NCBI RefSeq assembly: GCF_002250115.1 | Contig: NZ_CP019985.1 | Location: forward strand, 2,356,001-2,420,000 | Reading direction: 5' to 3' | Length of the DNA: 64,000 bases | From: Shouchella clausii | Lineage (GTDB): Bacteria; Bacillota; Bacilli; Bacillales; Bacillaceae_D | Part shown: positions 14,967 through 24,344 of the stretch, in pieces | Layout of the letters: every line of letters starts with the position of its first letter | Numbering within the stretch: the stretch's first letter is position 1 | Program-made: the position numbers and the translations under genes | The notes under the pieces: generated by a model | What the model was told of the DNA's origin: nothing | The model's input: the letters and a program-made list of their open reading frames with translations, nothing else | Database searches by the model: none

Positions 14967-15864
14967 TCCAGCGTTTTCAAAGGGAACAAAGCACATAAAA
15001 CGGAAAAAGGCATCATCAGGACTAGCGCCTTATGTTTTCATTGCGCCAGCTGCGATTTTGTTTATCATCTTTACAGGCTACCCGGTTATCTACTCGTTTG
15101 TGCTTAGTTTTACGGTAAACGAGAATGGCGTTAACACATTTGCCGGTCTCAGCAATTACATTCGCTTGTTCCAAGATAGCTTGTTTTATGAAGCGCTTTT
15201 TAATACGTTTATTATTTTGCTCGTACAAGTGCCCGTGATGATTTGTATGGCCGTTATACTGGCGAACGTGCTTCACAGCGGAATCCGCCGTTTTAAAGGG
15301 CCCCTGCGCGTAGCGTTTTTTACGCCGACAGTCACGTCGTTAGTAGCGACAGCGGTTATTTTTCTGCTGATTTTGAACCAAGACTTCGGCATCATCAACT
15401 ACGTGCTAACAAGTATTGGCATAGAGCGGATCCCTTGGCTAAACGATCCGTTTTGGGCCAAAGTGTCTGTCATTCTTGCGATTCTTTGGCGGTGGACCGG
15501 TTATAACATGGTGATTATTCTAGCTGGGCTGCAAGTCATTCCGAAAGACCTGTATGAAGCCGCCGAAATAGATGGGGCAAGCACCGTAAAAAAGTTCTTC
15601 TCGATTACCGTTCCTCAATTGAAACCGGTGCTTTTGTTTGCTTTTGTTATGTCGACGATCGGAACATTCCAACTGTTTGATGAAGTGTTTATTTTGACTG
15701 GAGGCGGTCCAATAAACGCAACGATGACAGTGACGATGTATTTATACGAAAATGGCTTTGAGTATTTTGATTTTGGCTATGCATCGGCAATTGCCTACGT
15801 CATTGTCATTATTATTGCCTTCTTGTCCTTCATCCAGTTTAAAGTGGCAGGTGATCGTGAATGA
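14959..15864 (+). CDS. Sugar ABC transporter permease, MalF type
   Basis: 301 residues, six main membrane helices. N-terminal charged segment, then SSGLAPYVFIAPAAILFIIF. The EAA loop that contacts the ATPase is clear: DLYEAAEIDGASTVKKFFSI, followed by TVPQLKP. It overlaps the binding-protein gene by eight bases and the MalG-type gene by four, so all three are made together. No ATPase gene accompanies the set; a shared MsmX-like ATPase encoded elsewhere is expected, as is usual in Bacilli. Confidence 0.92.
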   Translation: MSNPAFSKGTKHIKRKKASSGLAPYVFIAPAAILFIIFTGYPVIYSFVLSFTVNENGVNTFAGLSNYIRLFQDSLFYEALFNTFIILLVQVPVMICMAVILANVLHSGIRRFKGPLRVAFFTPTVTSLVATAVIFLLILNQDFGIINYVLTSIGIERIPWLNDPFWAKVSVILAILWRWTGYNMVIILAGLQVIPKDLYEAAEIDGASTVKKFFSITVPQLKPVLLFAFVMSTIGTFQLFDEVFILTGGGPINATMTVTMYLYENGFEYFDFGYASAIAYVIVIIIAFLSFIQFKVAGDRE

Positions 15865-16679
15865 AATGGATCGGAAAACTAGGCAAATATGTAGTGCTGG
15901 CAGCTGGCTTGTTTATTACGCTTGGGCCATTTTACTGGATGGTTGTAGGAGCGACCAATTCATCTGGAGCATTGCTGTCCGTGCCTCCGAATGTCATACC
16001 AGGAACGCACTTGCTAGAAAACGCTCGCAATCTCTTAAACAACATCGATATTTTCCGGGCCTTGTGGAACTCGATTTTCATAACGGTCACATTTACAGTT
16101 ATAGCCGGGCTGTTTAGTGCAGCGGCAGGGTATGCATTTGCCAAATATGAATTTAAAGGCAAAAATGCTATATTCTCGATGTTTCTTGTATCAATGATGA
16201 TTCCGTATCAAGCATTGATCATCCCACAATTCGAGCTGTTTGCGCGAATGGGTATCCTAAATTCGTATAGCGCGATCATCCTGCCCCAGCTTGCCTATCC
16301 ATTTGCGATCTTTTTAATGCGGCAAAGCATGAAGTCGATCCCTGATTCGGTACTTGAATCGGCGCGAATCGACGGGTGCGGCGAGTACCGGATGTTTTTC
16401 CAAATCGCGTTGCCGACGATGTTGCCTGCCATTGGCGCTGTAGGTATTTTCTTGTTTACCCATCAATGGAACAACTTTCTGTGGCCTTTAGTCGTCATTG
16501 TCACTGAAGATATGTATACGCTTCCAATTGTCTTGTCGATTTTAGGCGGACAAGACAACTTGGATTATGGCCAACTTATGCTCGCCGCTACTATTTCTGT
16601 TTTGCCGATTTTTATCATGTTCTTGTTTTTGCAACGGTACTTTATTGCAGGAATATCAAGTGGGGCTGTAAAAGAGTAA
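15861..16679 (+). CDS. Sugar ABC transporter permease, MalG type
   Basis: 272 residues with six membrane helices; first helix VVLAAGLFITLGPFYWMVVG and EAA loop PDSVLESARIDGCGEYRMFF with QIALPTMLPA. It pairs with the MalF-type subunit to form the channel. The start overlaps the preceding gene by four bases (ATGA). The final residues GISSGAVKE are the usual C-terminus of the family. A strong terminator follows 13 bases later and closes the three-gene operon. Confidence 0.92.
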   Translation: MKWIGKLGKYVVLAAGLFITLGPFYWMVVGATNSSGALLSVPPNVIPGTHLLENARNLLNNIDIFRALWNSIFITVTFTVIAGLFSAAAGYAFAKYEFKGKNAIFSMFLVSMMIPYQALIIPQFELFARMGILNSYSAIILPQLAYPFAIFLMRQSMKSIPDSVLESARIDGCGEYRMFFQIALPTMLPAIGAVGIFLFTHQWNNFLWPLVVIVTEDMYTLPIVLSILGGQDNLDYGQLMLAATISVLPIFIMFLFLQRYFIAGISSGAVKE

Positions 16680-16691
16680 ATTATTAAAAGC

Positions 16692-16726
16692 AAGCGGGTA
16701 TTCGGGGAACGGATGCCCGCTTTTTT
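16692..16726 (+). terminator. Terminator of the first sugar ABC operon
   Basis: AAGCGGG (16692-16698) pairs with CCCGCTT and is followed by six T residues (16721-16726). Confidence 0.85.
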
Positions 16727-16887
16727 GAAGCAATTTGCCGAAAAGGCCAACCGTGTGTTCGTGGAACAAATGTTCTGTTTGTGGTATGCTAAACGCGTAA
16801 TGAAATGGTAGCCGAAATGTTGAATTTAGTGCTGGGCCCATAGCAGCTTTTTTGTTGTTCCCAGCTACGGAAAAAGGAGTGGGCAAA

Positions 16888-17532
16888 ATGCCAATGAAGT
16901 TAAAAGCGCCGACTTTGCCGGTGCAATTTGAGGAAAGTGACTTTGCAACACAACTTGAAGAAGAAGAACCGTTTTTAATGAATAGGGCTTTTAATGGGGA
17001 AGACAAGGCCGCTTTGCATGTAGAGAAGCTAACAGTTTCGAAATCGGTATTCAAGCAAAGCAAATTCTTGCATAGTGCTTTCCCAAAAGCCGATTTTACA
17101 GATGTGGTGTTCGAACGGTGTGATTTTTCCAATTGTACGTTTCATGGAGCGATTTTTCACCGTGTCCAATTTATAGGCTGCAAATTGACTGGGGCGGCCT
17201 TTTCTGAAGCAAATCTTGGCCATGTGGCGTTACAAGATTGCTTAGTAAATTTAACGGATTTTGTTGAAGCCCGTTTAAAACATGTCGCTTTTCGCCAGTG
17301 TTCCCTGGAAGCGGCCAACTTTTCCGATTGTCTGTTAAAGCCAGTCGAACTGAATGAATGCAGTATTGACGACATTCACTTTGGGCAAACACTGTTAGAT
17401 GGGTTGGACATAAGTACGTGTACATACAACCGCATTCAAACGTCTCTTGCGCAACTGGATGGCCTTACCATCTCAAAAGCGCAAGCAGTTGGATTTGCGA
17501 AATTGCTTGGCTTAAAAATCAAAGACGAGTAG
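16888..17532 (+). CDS. Pentapeptide-repeat protein (YisX/Qnr-like fold)
   Basis: 214 residues from ATG 16888, seven bases after AAAAAGGAG. After a 60-residue start it consists of imperfect A(D/N)LXX-type repeats: FPKADFTDVVFERCDFSNCT, FHGAIFHRVQFIGCKLTGAA, then FSEANLGHVALQDC and LEAANFSDCLLKPVEL. These build a right-handed quadrilateral beta helix. Relatives include Qnr/MfpA proteins that mimic DNA and protect gyrase, and B. subtilis YisX of unknown function. The repeats are cysteine-rich. Which role applies cannot be told from sequence. It is a monocistronic gene; a weak hairpin with a T-run lies in its leader at about 16833-16857. Confidence 0.85.
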   Translation: MPMKLKAPTLPVQFEESDFATQLEEEEPFLMNRAFNGEDKAALHVEKLTVSKSVFKQSKFLHSAFPKADFTDVVFERCDFSNCTFHGAIFHRVQFIGCKLTGAAFSEANLGHVALQDCLVNLTDFVEARLKHVAFRQCSLEAANFSDCLLKPVELNECSIDDIHFGQTLLDGLDISTCTYNRIQTSLAQLDGLTISKAQAVGFAKLLGLKIKDE

Positions 17533-17653
17533 ATGGGAGAAATGCTCAGAAAAAGGAGCACAGCGCAAAAAAACGCCTAATTGGCTCTTTAGTTTGCTTA
17601 CAATCACTGGTACACTAAAAAGGTCAAATGAATTTTAATTTTGGAGGGGTAGA

Positions 17654-18562
17654 ATGGGGAAGCGTATCCTTTTGTTTATCGGGACAAATATCTTGGTCTT
17701 AACGACAATTATGGTCGTTTGGACGTTGGTTACATCGTTTACAGGCATAGACGGTTCGTTTGTAAGCAGCAGTGGCGCAATTCAATTTGTTCCGATCCTA
17801 ATCTTTAGTCTCATTGTCGGGTTCTCAGGCTCGTTTATTTCGCTAGCGATGTCGCGCTGGATTGCGAAAAAAATGATGAAAGTCCAGGTGCTTGATCCAG
17901 AGGGGCCGCTCAGTGCTGAACAGAAAGCGATTGTTGAAAAAGTGCACCGTTTGTCGAGGGCAGCAGGGCTGACACATATGCCGGAAGTCGGGATTTACCA
18001 ATCGGCGGAAGTCAATGCTTTTGCAACAGGCCCATCTAAAAAACGTTCTCTTGTCGCCGTATCCACTGGCTTGTTAGACGTGATGGATGACGATGCAGTC
18101 GAAGGTGTCATCGCCCATGAAGTCGCCCACGTCGCCAATGGAGATATGGTGACGATGACGTTGCTGCAAGGGATTGTGAACACATTTGTTGTCTTTTTGT
18201 CCCGTGTTTTAGCGATCGTTGTCTCACGGTTTGTGAAGCCTGAACTTCAGTTCATTGTGCAATTCCTGGCCATTATTATATTGCAAATCTTGTTCTCTAT
18301 TCTTGGCAGCCTTGTTGTCAACGCATACTCACGTTATCGTGAATATCACGCAGACAGGGGCGGCGCAGATTTGGCTGGGAAAGATAAAATGGTTCATGCC
18401 TTACATGCGTTAAAAAATTATGTGGACCGAGCGAAAGCCAATGACCACACAGATGATACAGCTGTACAGACGATGAAAATTAGTGGCGGCAACTCCGTAC
18501 TAAAGTTATTTTCAACACACCCGGATTTAAATGACCGTATTGCCCGTCTACAAGAGCGGTAG
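17654..18562 (+). CDS. htpX: HtpX membrane metalloprotease
   Basis: 302 residues, M48 family. Two N-terminal membrane helices ([20 protein letters not shown] and [20 protein letters not shown]), then the cytosolic domain with [19 protein letters not shown] and the zinc motif HEVAH at about residue 155 in [16 protein letters not shown] second hydrophobic pair follows, then [17 protein letters not shown], supplying the third zinc ligand (Glu). HtpX degrades misfolded membrane proteins in concert with FtsH. GGAGGGG lies seven bases before the ATG. It is alone and ends in a terminator. Confidence 0.93.
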   Translation: MGKRILLFIGTNILVLTTIMVVWTLVTSFTGIDGSFVSSSGAIQFVPILIFSLIVGFSGSFISLAMSRWIAKKMMKVQVLDPEGPLSAEQKAIVEKVHRLSRAAGLTHMPEVGIYQSAEVNAFATGPSKKRSLVAVSTGLLDVMDDDAVEGVIAHEVAHVANGDMVTMTLLQGIVNTFVVFLSRVLAIVVSRFVKPELQFIVQFLAIIILQILFSILGSLVVNAYSRYREYHADRGGADLAGKDKMVHALHALKNYVDRAKANDHTDDTAVQTMKISGGNSVLKLFSTHPDLNDRIARLQER

Positions 18563-18568
18563 GCGAAG

Positions 18569-18592
18569 AAAAGCCCAATTGGGCTTTTTTAT
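18569..18592 (+). terminator. Terminator of htpX
   Basis: AAAAGCCCAATTGGGCTTTT is a self-complementary stem followed by further T residues. Confidence 0.85.
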
Positions 18593-18629
18593 TTATTTGC
18601 TGTTTATGGCAAAGTGCAAAGGTATTCGC

Positions 18630-19424
18630 CTAAAGACTTAAACCAATCTTAAAAATATTTGAGATGTTGATTATAATTATAAGAATTACAGAAAAATTAA
18701 ATATTTTCTCAATGGATAAATTAGATAATTTTAAAAGGAGACTATTTCCAATAATACCTCCGATGATACCCCCGGGAATCATGACAAGCAGCATGTATAA
18801 ATTGTAGGCACCAAAGCCGGTAGTAAAAGCAACGACTAAAAGAGCTGAAATTTGCGAGAAAAATATAATAAAAATAGAATTGTATCCTGCATTTTTTGTC
18901 GTCATCGAAAAAAGCAAACATAGTACCGCTACATTTAATGGTCCTCCGCCAATCCCTATAAATGAAGACAGAAGCCCTAAAGCAAGCCCTACTAACAAAA
19001 TGATACATTTATTTGTAAGCCTATAGGACCTTGACTTATCCTTATTTTTAAAATAAATAACGATAACTAACAGCAAAAGCACTATTAAACTAGATTGAAT
19101 AATGGCCGTTATATTAGGTATGTTTAGTGAAATAGCGATTAAATTGAAAATCGCTTTCCCTAATATCCCTCCTAAAATTGATCCAAAAGCAAGAATGGAA
19201 CTCGATACTTTATTAAGCTTAATTTTTTGCTGCTTCATTTTCATGAGAGAAACAGTAGCCATTGATAGAACGGTTGTTGCAGATAAGATACTAATTGTCG
19301 GTAAGTCAAAATGTCCAAACAAGTCCAAAACAGGTTTTATAATGACGCCTCCGCCAAGACCGGCGGCTGCCCCCAGTGTTGTAGCGAGAAGGCCTATTAC
19401 AAAGTATAGCGCAAAAATAACCAT
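18630..19424 (-). CDS. TauE/SafE-family anion (sulfite/sulfonate) exporter
   Basis: 264 residues, about eight membrane spans, with two family repeats: GLLATTLGAAAGLGGGVIIK near the N-terminus and GLALGLLSSFIGIGGGPLNV in the second half. TauE/SafE proteins export sulfite, sulfoacetate or related organosulfur anions. GGAG lies seven bases before the ATG. Base composition is much more A+T-rich than the genes to the left, as in the following sulfatase genes. It is divergent from the GntR gene of the sulfatase-PTS locus, so disposal of sulfate or sulfite freed by the sulfatase is the likely job (inference). Confidence 0.88.
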   Translation of the reverse strand: MVIFALYFVIGLLATTLGAAAGLGGGVIIKPVLDLFGHFDLPTISILSATTVLSMATVSLMKMKQQKIKLNKVSSSILAFGSILGGILGKAIFNLIAISLNIPNITAIIQSSLIVLLLLVIVIYFKNKDKSRSYRLTNKCIILLVGLALGLLSSFIGIGGGPLNVAVLCLLFSMTTKNAGYNSIFIIFFSQISALLVVAFTTGFGAYNLYMLLVMIPGGIIGGIIGNSLLLKLSNLSIEKIFNFSVILIIIINISNIFKIGLSL

Positions 19425-19616
19425 TAACTCCTCCTATACTTGCACGCTGTTGATCATTTGTATTTTATCAAAGTAAAAGTGGTTTACATAATACCGATAA
19501 GTTATAGGATATAAGCAAAGGTTATGATCGCTAATGGTTTTTTGGAGGGAGAATGGTGAACTCGCTTTAAATTTGCTATATTGAAGATATAACATGTGAA
19601 CGTGGAGGTTAATCTG

Positions 19617-20339
19617 TTGTCTCAAAAGCCTAAAAGAATTGCGAAATATAAAAGGATTGAAGAATATATACTTGATAAAATAAAGAGCGGAGAATATACG
19701 AAGGGACAATTAATTGAGACTGAACAAGAATTAGTCGATAAATTTGGCGTTAGTCGAGTAACTGTACGACAGGCTACGAATAATCTTGTCGCAAAGGGCT
19801 ATTTATCAAGAAGTCAAGGCAGCGGCACGTATGTATCGAGCTCTCAAATTGTTGGTAGAACAACGAATGTGAAGAGTTTTACAGAAGAAATGAAGGAAAT
19901 GGGGAAAGTTGCCAGTACGGAAATAATTGAATTTAAAATAACGTCTGCTAGCCAAGAGATCGCTCATAAATTACGAATCGAGACAGGCAGTCCTGTTTAT
20001 TTTATTAAAAGGCTTCGAAAAGCAGATGACATTCCTATGATGCTCGAGTCAACTTACATGAGTGTAAAGGAATATCCTGACCTCTCCTATGAGGATATGA
20101 CGAAGTCCAAATATAAGTATATTGAAGAAGTGAAAAATCAGATCATCGATCATTCTCACCATGTTGTTGTGCCCATTATGCCTACAGAGGAGATTATAAA
20201 CTATTTTAACTATGACCCAGATCAACCGCTAATAAAATTATTAAACACCACCTTCTTATCGAATGGAAAAGTAATGGATTATACAGAAGTGATCCTGAAT
20301 TCCGAGAAGTATCAATATCAGTCGATAAGAGCCAAATAA
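19617..20339 (+). CDS. GntR/HutC-family regulator with UTRA ligand domain
   Basis: 240 residues from a TTG start at 19617, eight bases after GTGGAGG. Winged helix: YKRIEEYILDKIKSGEYTKG, then ETEQELVDKFGVSRVTVRQA and GYLSRSQGSGTYVSS. UTRA domain: FKITSASQEIAHKLRIETG, SPVYFIKRLRKADDIPMMLE. The sub-family usually binds a sugar phosphate or amino acid derivative and represses a neighbouring catabolic operon, as NagR/YvoA does with GlcN-6-P or GlcNAc-6-P. Here it sits between the exporter and the PTS operon and probably senses the phosphorylated substrate (inference). It has its own terminator. Confidence 0.88.
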   Translation: MSQKPKRIAKYKRIEEYILDKIKSGEYTKGQLIETEQELVDKFGVSRVTVRQATNNLVAKGYLSRSQGSGTYVSSSQIVGRTTNVKSFTEEMKEMGKVASTEIIEFKITSASQEIAHKLRIETGSPVYFIKRLRKADDIPMMLESTYMSVKEYPDLSYEDMTKSKYKYIEEVKNQIIDHSHHVVVPIMPTEEIINYFNYDPDQPLIKLLNTTFLSNGKVMDYTEVILNSEKYQYQSIRAK

Positions 20340-20400
20340 TTTGTATTAACAAATGTGCGAGACTATTTGTATGTGAATTGTATAATTAGCTTAATTTGTT

Positions 20401-20435
20401 AAGGCATTCGTCTATTATGACGGATGCCTTTATTT
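20401..20435 (+). terminator. Terminator of the GntR gene
   Basis: AAGGCATTCGTC (20401-20412) pairs with GACGGATGCCTT (one G-T pair), followed by TATTT. Confidence 0.75.
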
Positions 20436-20604
20436 AACGGTTTATTTTTTTAAATAAATGGAATGATAAAGCTGTACCATAGTCTGAATGATTGTCGCAA
20501 GACTTGAGAAGGCGACCAGATTTTAACGGAAGGAGAAATAGAGCAAAGCGTGAGTTGCCATTTTATACAATAAAAAAATCATTAACACATAAAAATAAAT
20601 TGTA

Positions 20605-20710
20605 TTGACATATTTAAAGAATTTGATACTATGTTTATAGCTAATGAGTGATGGCTTCCTTTGAATTTTTAAGAAGAGTTCGTTTTTTTAGTTGAATGAA
20701 AGCGATTGCT
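20605..20710 (+). promoter_or_regulatory. Promoter of the PTS-sulfatase operon, with a downstream cre-like site
   Basis: TTGACA (20605-20610), a 16-base spacer and TACTAT (20627-20632) make a good SigA promoter. TGAAAGCGATTGCT at 20697-20710 matches the cre consensus except at two positions, so catabolite repression by roadblock is possible. I could not identify a clear GntR operator dyad in the stretch between. Confidence 0.6.
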
Positions 20711-20753
20711 TCATAAGCTACATGTCACTTCTAAGGGAGAAAGGGGAATGGAG

Positions 20754-22331
20754 ATGAAAGATTTACTGATGGGTTTTGGACAAAAACTGGGTAAAGCGAT
20801 TTTGCTCCCAGTAGCAATCCTTCCAGTAGCAGGTTTATTACTTGGAGTATCATCAGCATTATCTGGACAAGCAGTAATTGACACTTATCCAGTTCTAGGA
20901 AACACGGTTTTGCAAGCGATTTTACAAATTATGAATGCAGCGGGTTCAGGTGTATTTAATGCACTCCCTCTTATATTCGCAGTAGGTATAGCGATAGGGT
21001 TAGCTAAAAAAGAAAAGGGCCCTGCTGCTTTAGCGGCTGTTGTTGGTTATTTCGTGTTAATTATTACAATTAATTCTTTATTAACGATTACTGGCGATAT
21101 AGCCCCGCCAGATGCGGACCCTAGGGCTTTCGGGCAAGGCTCACAGTTTGGCGTCTTGACGCTTCAAATGGGAGTGTTTGGAGGAATTTTAACAGGCATT
21201 GTCACTGGTTTCATTCATAATCGTTTTTACAATATAAAGTTGCCTGAAATGCTTGCTTTCTTTGGAGGATCTAGATTCGTTCCAATTGTTAATACATTTG
21301 TATTCCTCATTGTTGGAGCAATGATGTATATAATCTGGCCGTTTATTGGGAGTGGCATCGCTTCATTTGGAGAATTTGCTACAGGGCTAGGCACACTAGG
21401 ATCATTTTTATATGGCTTGATGTTACGTACATTGTATTTGTTTGGTCTTCATCATGTCTTTTATTTACCGTTCTGGACGACTGCGGCGGGTGGCACGTTA
21501 GAAGTTGGGGGACAAGTGTACGAAGGATTCCAAACCATCTTTTTGGCGCAATTATCTGACCCTGAGACGACTAAATTCTTCGGGAACTTAGCGTTGTTCA
21601 ATAGTGGCCGGTACTTGCATATGATGTTTGGGATGCTTGGGATCGTATTTGCCATGTATAAGGCCATTCCTGCTGGACCGAAGAGAAAAGCAACTGCAGG
21701 CTTTTTGTTATCTGTTGGCCTAACAGCGTTTGTTACTGGGGTGACAGAACCCATTTCATTTGCTTTATTATTTGCTTCACCTATTTTGTTTGCTGCAGAG
21801 GCTCTTTTATTTGCGCTTAGCTTTGTTTTAGCGAGTCTAGCAAACATTACAATCGGCTCAACTTTCTCAGCGGGGTTAGTTGAATTCCTTTTATTTGGAG
21901 TATTCCAAGGAAACGATAAAACAAATTTCCTGTGGGCCATTCTTTTAGGGATTCCAGTTGCCATCGTTTACTATTTTGTATTTAAGTTTTTAATTTTAAA
22001 GCTAAATGCGAAAACTCCTGGCCGTGATGACGAAGAGGTTACAGAGCAGGAAAGCGCTCATCAAGCTTCTCATGCAGATGGACAAGCAAAAACAATCATT
22101 GAAGGCTTAGGTGGATTCGAAAACATTACGGAGATCGACAACTGTGCGACTAGATTAAGAGTAAGTGTGGTCAAACCAGATAAAATTAACGCCAGCCTTT
22201 TAAAGCAAACGGGTGCCATGAACACGGTGGTAAGGGGCAAAGCTATTCAAGTTATCTATGGACCAAAGGTAAATATTATTCGCGGAGAAATAGACGATTA
22301 TATCCAAGACAATAATATTAAACATTTGTAG
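20754..22331 (+). CDS. PTS transporter subunit IICB, glucose/N-acetylglucosamine family
   Basis: 525 residues. IIC domain (about 1-400) starts LLMGFGQKLGKAILLPVAIL and contains the sugar-site region GVTEPISFALLFASPILFA. The IIB domain follows a polar linker (DDEEVTEQESAHQASHADGQ), with the phosphorylated cysteine in DNCATRLRV at about residue 464. It imports and 6-phosphorylates a hexose-type sugar. The IIA domain is separate (23776). ATG 20754 is preferred over 20748 because AAAGGGG is seven bases upstream of it. The family covers glucose, GlcNAc and amino-sugar derivatives; the sulfatase context suggests a sulfated amino sugar. Confidence 0.92.
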   Translation: MKDLLMGFGQKLGKAILLPVAILPVAGLLLGVSSALSGQAVIDTYPVLGNTVLQAILQIMNAAGSGVFNALPLIFAVGIAIGLAKKEKGPAALAAVVGYFVLIITINSLLTITGDIAPPDADPRAFGQGSQFGVLTLQMGVFGGILTGIVTGFIHNRFYNIKLPEMLAFFGGSRFVPIVNTFVFLIVGAMMYIIWPFIGSGIASFGEFATGLGTLGSFLYGLMLRTLYLFGLHHVFYLPFWTTAAGGTLEVGGQVYEGFQTIFLAQLSDPETTKFFGNLALFNSGRYLHMMFGMLGIVFAMYKAIPAGPKRKATAGFLLSVGLTAFVTGVTEPISFALLFASPILFAAEALLFALSFVLASLANITIGSTFSAGLVEFLLFGVFQGNDKTNFLWAILLGIPVAIVYYFVFKFLILKLNAKTPGRDDEEVTEQESAHQASHADGQAKTIIEGLGGFENITEIDNCATRLRVSVVKPDKINASLLKQTGAMNTVVRGKAIQVIYGPKVNIIRGEIDDYIQDNNIKHL

Positions 22332-22391
22332 TCGGAGAGATCGAGGCTTTCGCCATAAATGAATGTTCGGGATCTGCAAAAAAGGAGTTTT

Positions 22392-23774
22392 ATGATGAAG
22401 AAGAATGTTATTTATATACACACACATGATAGCGGAAAGGTTTTAAGCCCGTATGGATATGACGTACCTACGCCATCGCTGCAGAAATTTGCTGAAGACG
22501 CAACCATTTTTAGGCAGGCGTATTGCGTAGGGCCTACATGTTCACCGAGCAGAGCTGGATTATTGACAGGCATGTACCCTCATAGTAATGGGATGTATGG
22601 ATTATCCCAGAGAGGATTTAAGCTTCATGATTATAATCAGCACTTAGTGAACTTTTTAAAAAAAGAAGATTATTTTACCGTGTTATGTGGCATTCAGCAT
22701 GAGGCTGGCAGTTATATCGATCACGATAAAGGTGCGAAAATAATTGGCTATGATCAAGATATCACTTCTGATAATACAGGGTTGTCGGAACAAGAGCTTG
22801 TAAAATGGGATTATGAAAACGCTCGTCAAGTTCGACAATGGCTGCAGCAATCTGACAAGAAAAAACCATTCTTTTTATCCTATGGGATGTTTGCTACTCA
22901 TCGGAAATTTCCTGAAGAGGCACATGAAGACGACCGTTCGTATGATTCGAAATATGTGATGCCACCATATCCAGTGCCAGACAATAAGGAAATAAGAGAG
23001 GACTATACAGGCTACCTTAACTCTGCGACTTGGGTGAATGCTTCTTTTGGTTTAGTCATTGAGACATTAAAAGAAGAAGGCCTATATGATAATTCGATCA
23101 TTATATTTACGACAGACCATGGCCTTGCTTTTCCATTTAGTAAATGTACTTTATATGATTCAGGCATTGGCGTTTCATTGATTATGCGTGTTCCTGAAAG
23201 TTCGATGATTGGTGAGGAAGTGGAAGGGTTGGTTTCACAAGTAGACGTTTTCCCTACTTTATGCGACTTATTGGAGATCGAACAGCCTTCTTACTTACAA
23301 GGCGTTTCTTTTGCAGAGATGTTCCATATGAAAAATCATGAAGTAAGAGAAGAAGTATTTGCTGAAATCAACTATCACACCGCTTATGAACCTGCCAGAA
23401 GCATCCGTACAAAAAGGTATAAGTATATAAAATTTTATGATGATGACTATTTGAAAGTAAACCGCACGAACATTGATAATTCCCCGACTAAAACGCTCAT
23501 GCATGAAAATGGGCTGGAAGAAGTTGTGAAACCAAAAGAAGGGCTTTATGATTTGCTTTTCGATCCAGGTGAAAGAAATAACCTAGCTGGTGATAAACGT
23601 TATGAGAAAGTGCTAAATGACATGCGCAAAAAGCTCCATGATTATCAAACAAAAACAGAGGACCCGATTTTAACGGGTCATTTCAAAGTGAGAGAGGGCT
23701 GGAAAGTTAACAAATCAGAAACCTATAACCCTAGTTCAAAAGATCCTCATGATTATTTAAAGGTAGGTGAATAA
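22392..23774 (+). CDS. Cytosolic type I sulfatase, sulfamidase (N-sulfoglucosamine sulfohydrolase)-like
   Basis: 460 residues with no signal peptide: the N-terminus goes straight into the first beta strand, KNVIYIHTHDSG, carrying the metal-ligand Asp. The sulfatase signature CSPSRAGLLTG places the formylglycine precursor at Cys50, in the C-x-P-S-R context required by formylglycine-generating enzyme. LLTGMYPHSNGMYGLSQRG strongly recalls human sulfamidase (SGSH, ...GLPQHQNGMYGLHQ). IIIFTTDHGLAFPFSKCTLYDSG provides the C-terminal metal and sulfate ligands. Expected reaction: hydrolysis of a sulfate ester or N-sulfate from a sugar phosphate inside the cell. AAAGGAG precedes ATG 22392. It lies between the two PTS genes. 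Confidence 0.85.
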   Translation: MMKKNVIYIHTHDSGKVLSPYGYDVPTPSLQKFAEDATIFRQAYCVGPTCSPSRAGLLTGMYPHSNGMYGLSQRGFKLHDYNQHLVNFLKKEDYFTVLCGIQHEAGSYIDHDKGAKIIGYDQDITSDNTGLSEQELVKWDYENARQVRQWLQQSDKKKPFFLSYGMFATHRKFPEEAHEDDRSYDSKYVMPPYPVPDNKEIREDYTGYLNSATWVNASFGLVIETLKEEGLYDNSIIIFTTDHGLAFPFSKCTLYDSGIGVSLIMRVPESSMIGEEVEGLVSQVDVFPTLCDLLEIEQPSYLQGVSFAEMFHMKNHEVREEVFAEINYHTAYEPARSIRTKRYKYIKFYDDDYLKVNRTNIDNSPTKTLMHENGLEEVVKPKEGLYDLLFDPGERNNLAGDKRYEKVLNDMRKKLHDYQTKTEDPILTGHFKVREGWKVNKSETYNPSSKDPHDYLKVGE

Positions 23775-23775
23775 T

Positions 23776-24249
23776 ATGTTTGGCCTATTTAATAAAAAAA
23801 GCAATACATTTGTCAGTCCAGCTTCAGGCACGATTAAATTAATTGATCAAGTGAAGGATGAGACATTTTCCCAAAGAATGATGGGGGATGGATTTGCAAT
23901 TGAACCCACTTCTTCGCACATCTATGCTCCCATTAATGCAAAAGTCGATTTTGTTTTTCAAACCAACCATGCTGTTGGGTTAAGGACAGATGACGGGAAG
24001 GAGATTTTAATACATGTGGGCGTAGACACAGTTCGCCTAGAGGGCAAAGGGTTTACTGCTCATATTAAAGAAGGGCAAAGGGTAAAAGCAGGCGATCTGT
24101 TATTAACCGTTGATTTTGATTCGATTCAAGCACAGGTCCCATCAACAGATATCATTTTGATTTTTACAAGTGGTGAAGCTTGTACCGTGAACAATCCTGA
24201 CAGTAAAGTTGACGCTCGGCAGGAAAATATTATCCAACTTTCAAAATAA
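23776..24249 (+). CDS. PTS IIA component, glucose family
   Basis: 157 residues from ATG 23776, one base after the sulfatase stop. The fold markers are FVSPASGTIKLIDQVKDETF, GDGFAIEPTSSHIYAPINAK, NHAVGLRTDDGKEILIHVGV and GQRVKAGDLLLTVDFD. His65 and His80 are the two active-site histidines; His80 accepts phosphate from HPr and passes it to the IIB Cys of the neighbouring IICB protein. A free-standing IIA next to a IICB without its own IIA is complementary, so the two form one transporter. It is translationally close to the sulfatase. Confidence 0.92.
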   Translation: MFGLFNKKSNTFVSPASGTIKLIDQVKDETFSQRMMGDGFAIEPTSSHIYAPINAKVDFVFQTNHAVGLRTDDGKEILIHVGVDTVRLEGKGFTAHIKEGQRVKAGDLLLTVDFDSIQAQVPSTDIILIFTSGEACTVNNPDSKVDARQENIIQLSK

Positions 24250-24256
24250 AGACCGT

Positions 24257-24293
24257 TCTCGCTTTCTCCTATTTGTGAGTGAGCGAGATTTTT
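24257..24293 (+). terminator. Partial terminator between PTS IIA and the epimerase gene
   Basis: TCTCGCT (24257-24263) pairs with AGCGAGA (24282-24288), followed by TTTTT. It probably sets lower expression of the epimerase and formylglycine-enzyme genes relative to the transporter. Confidence 0.7.
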
Positions 24294-24344
24294 CGCATAT
24301 TCATTTAGAATGGATTTTTGAAAATGGGAAAGGGGAGATAGCGA

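Noticed and set aside
16833-16857. Terminator or attenuator in the leader of the pentapeptide gene
   Set aside because: The stem is only four to five pairs despite the T-run that follows; too weak to call.
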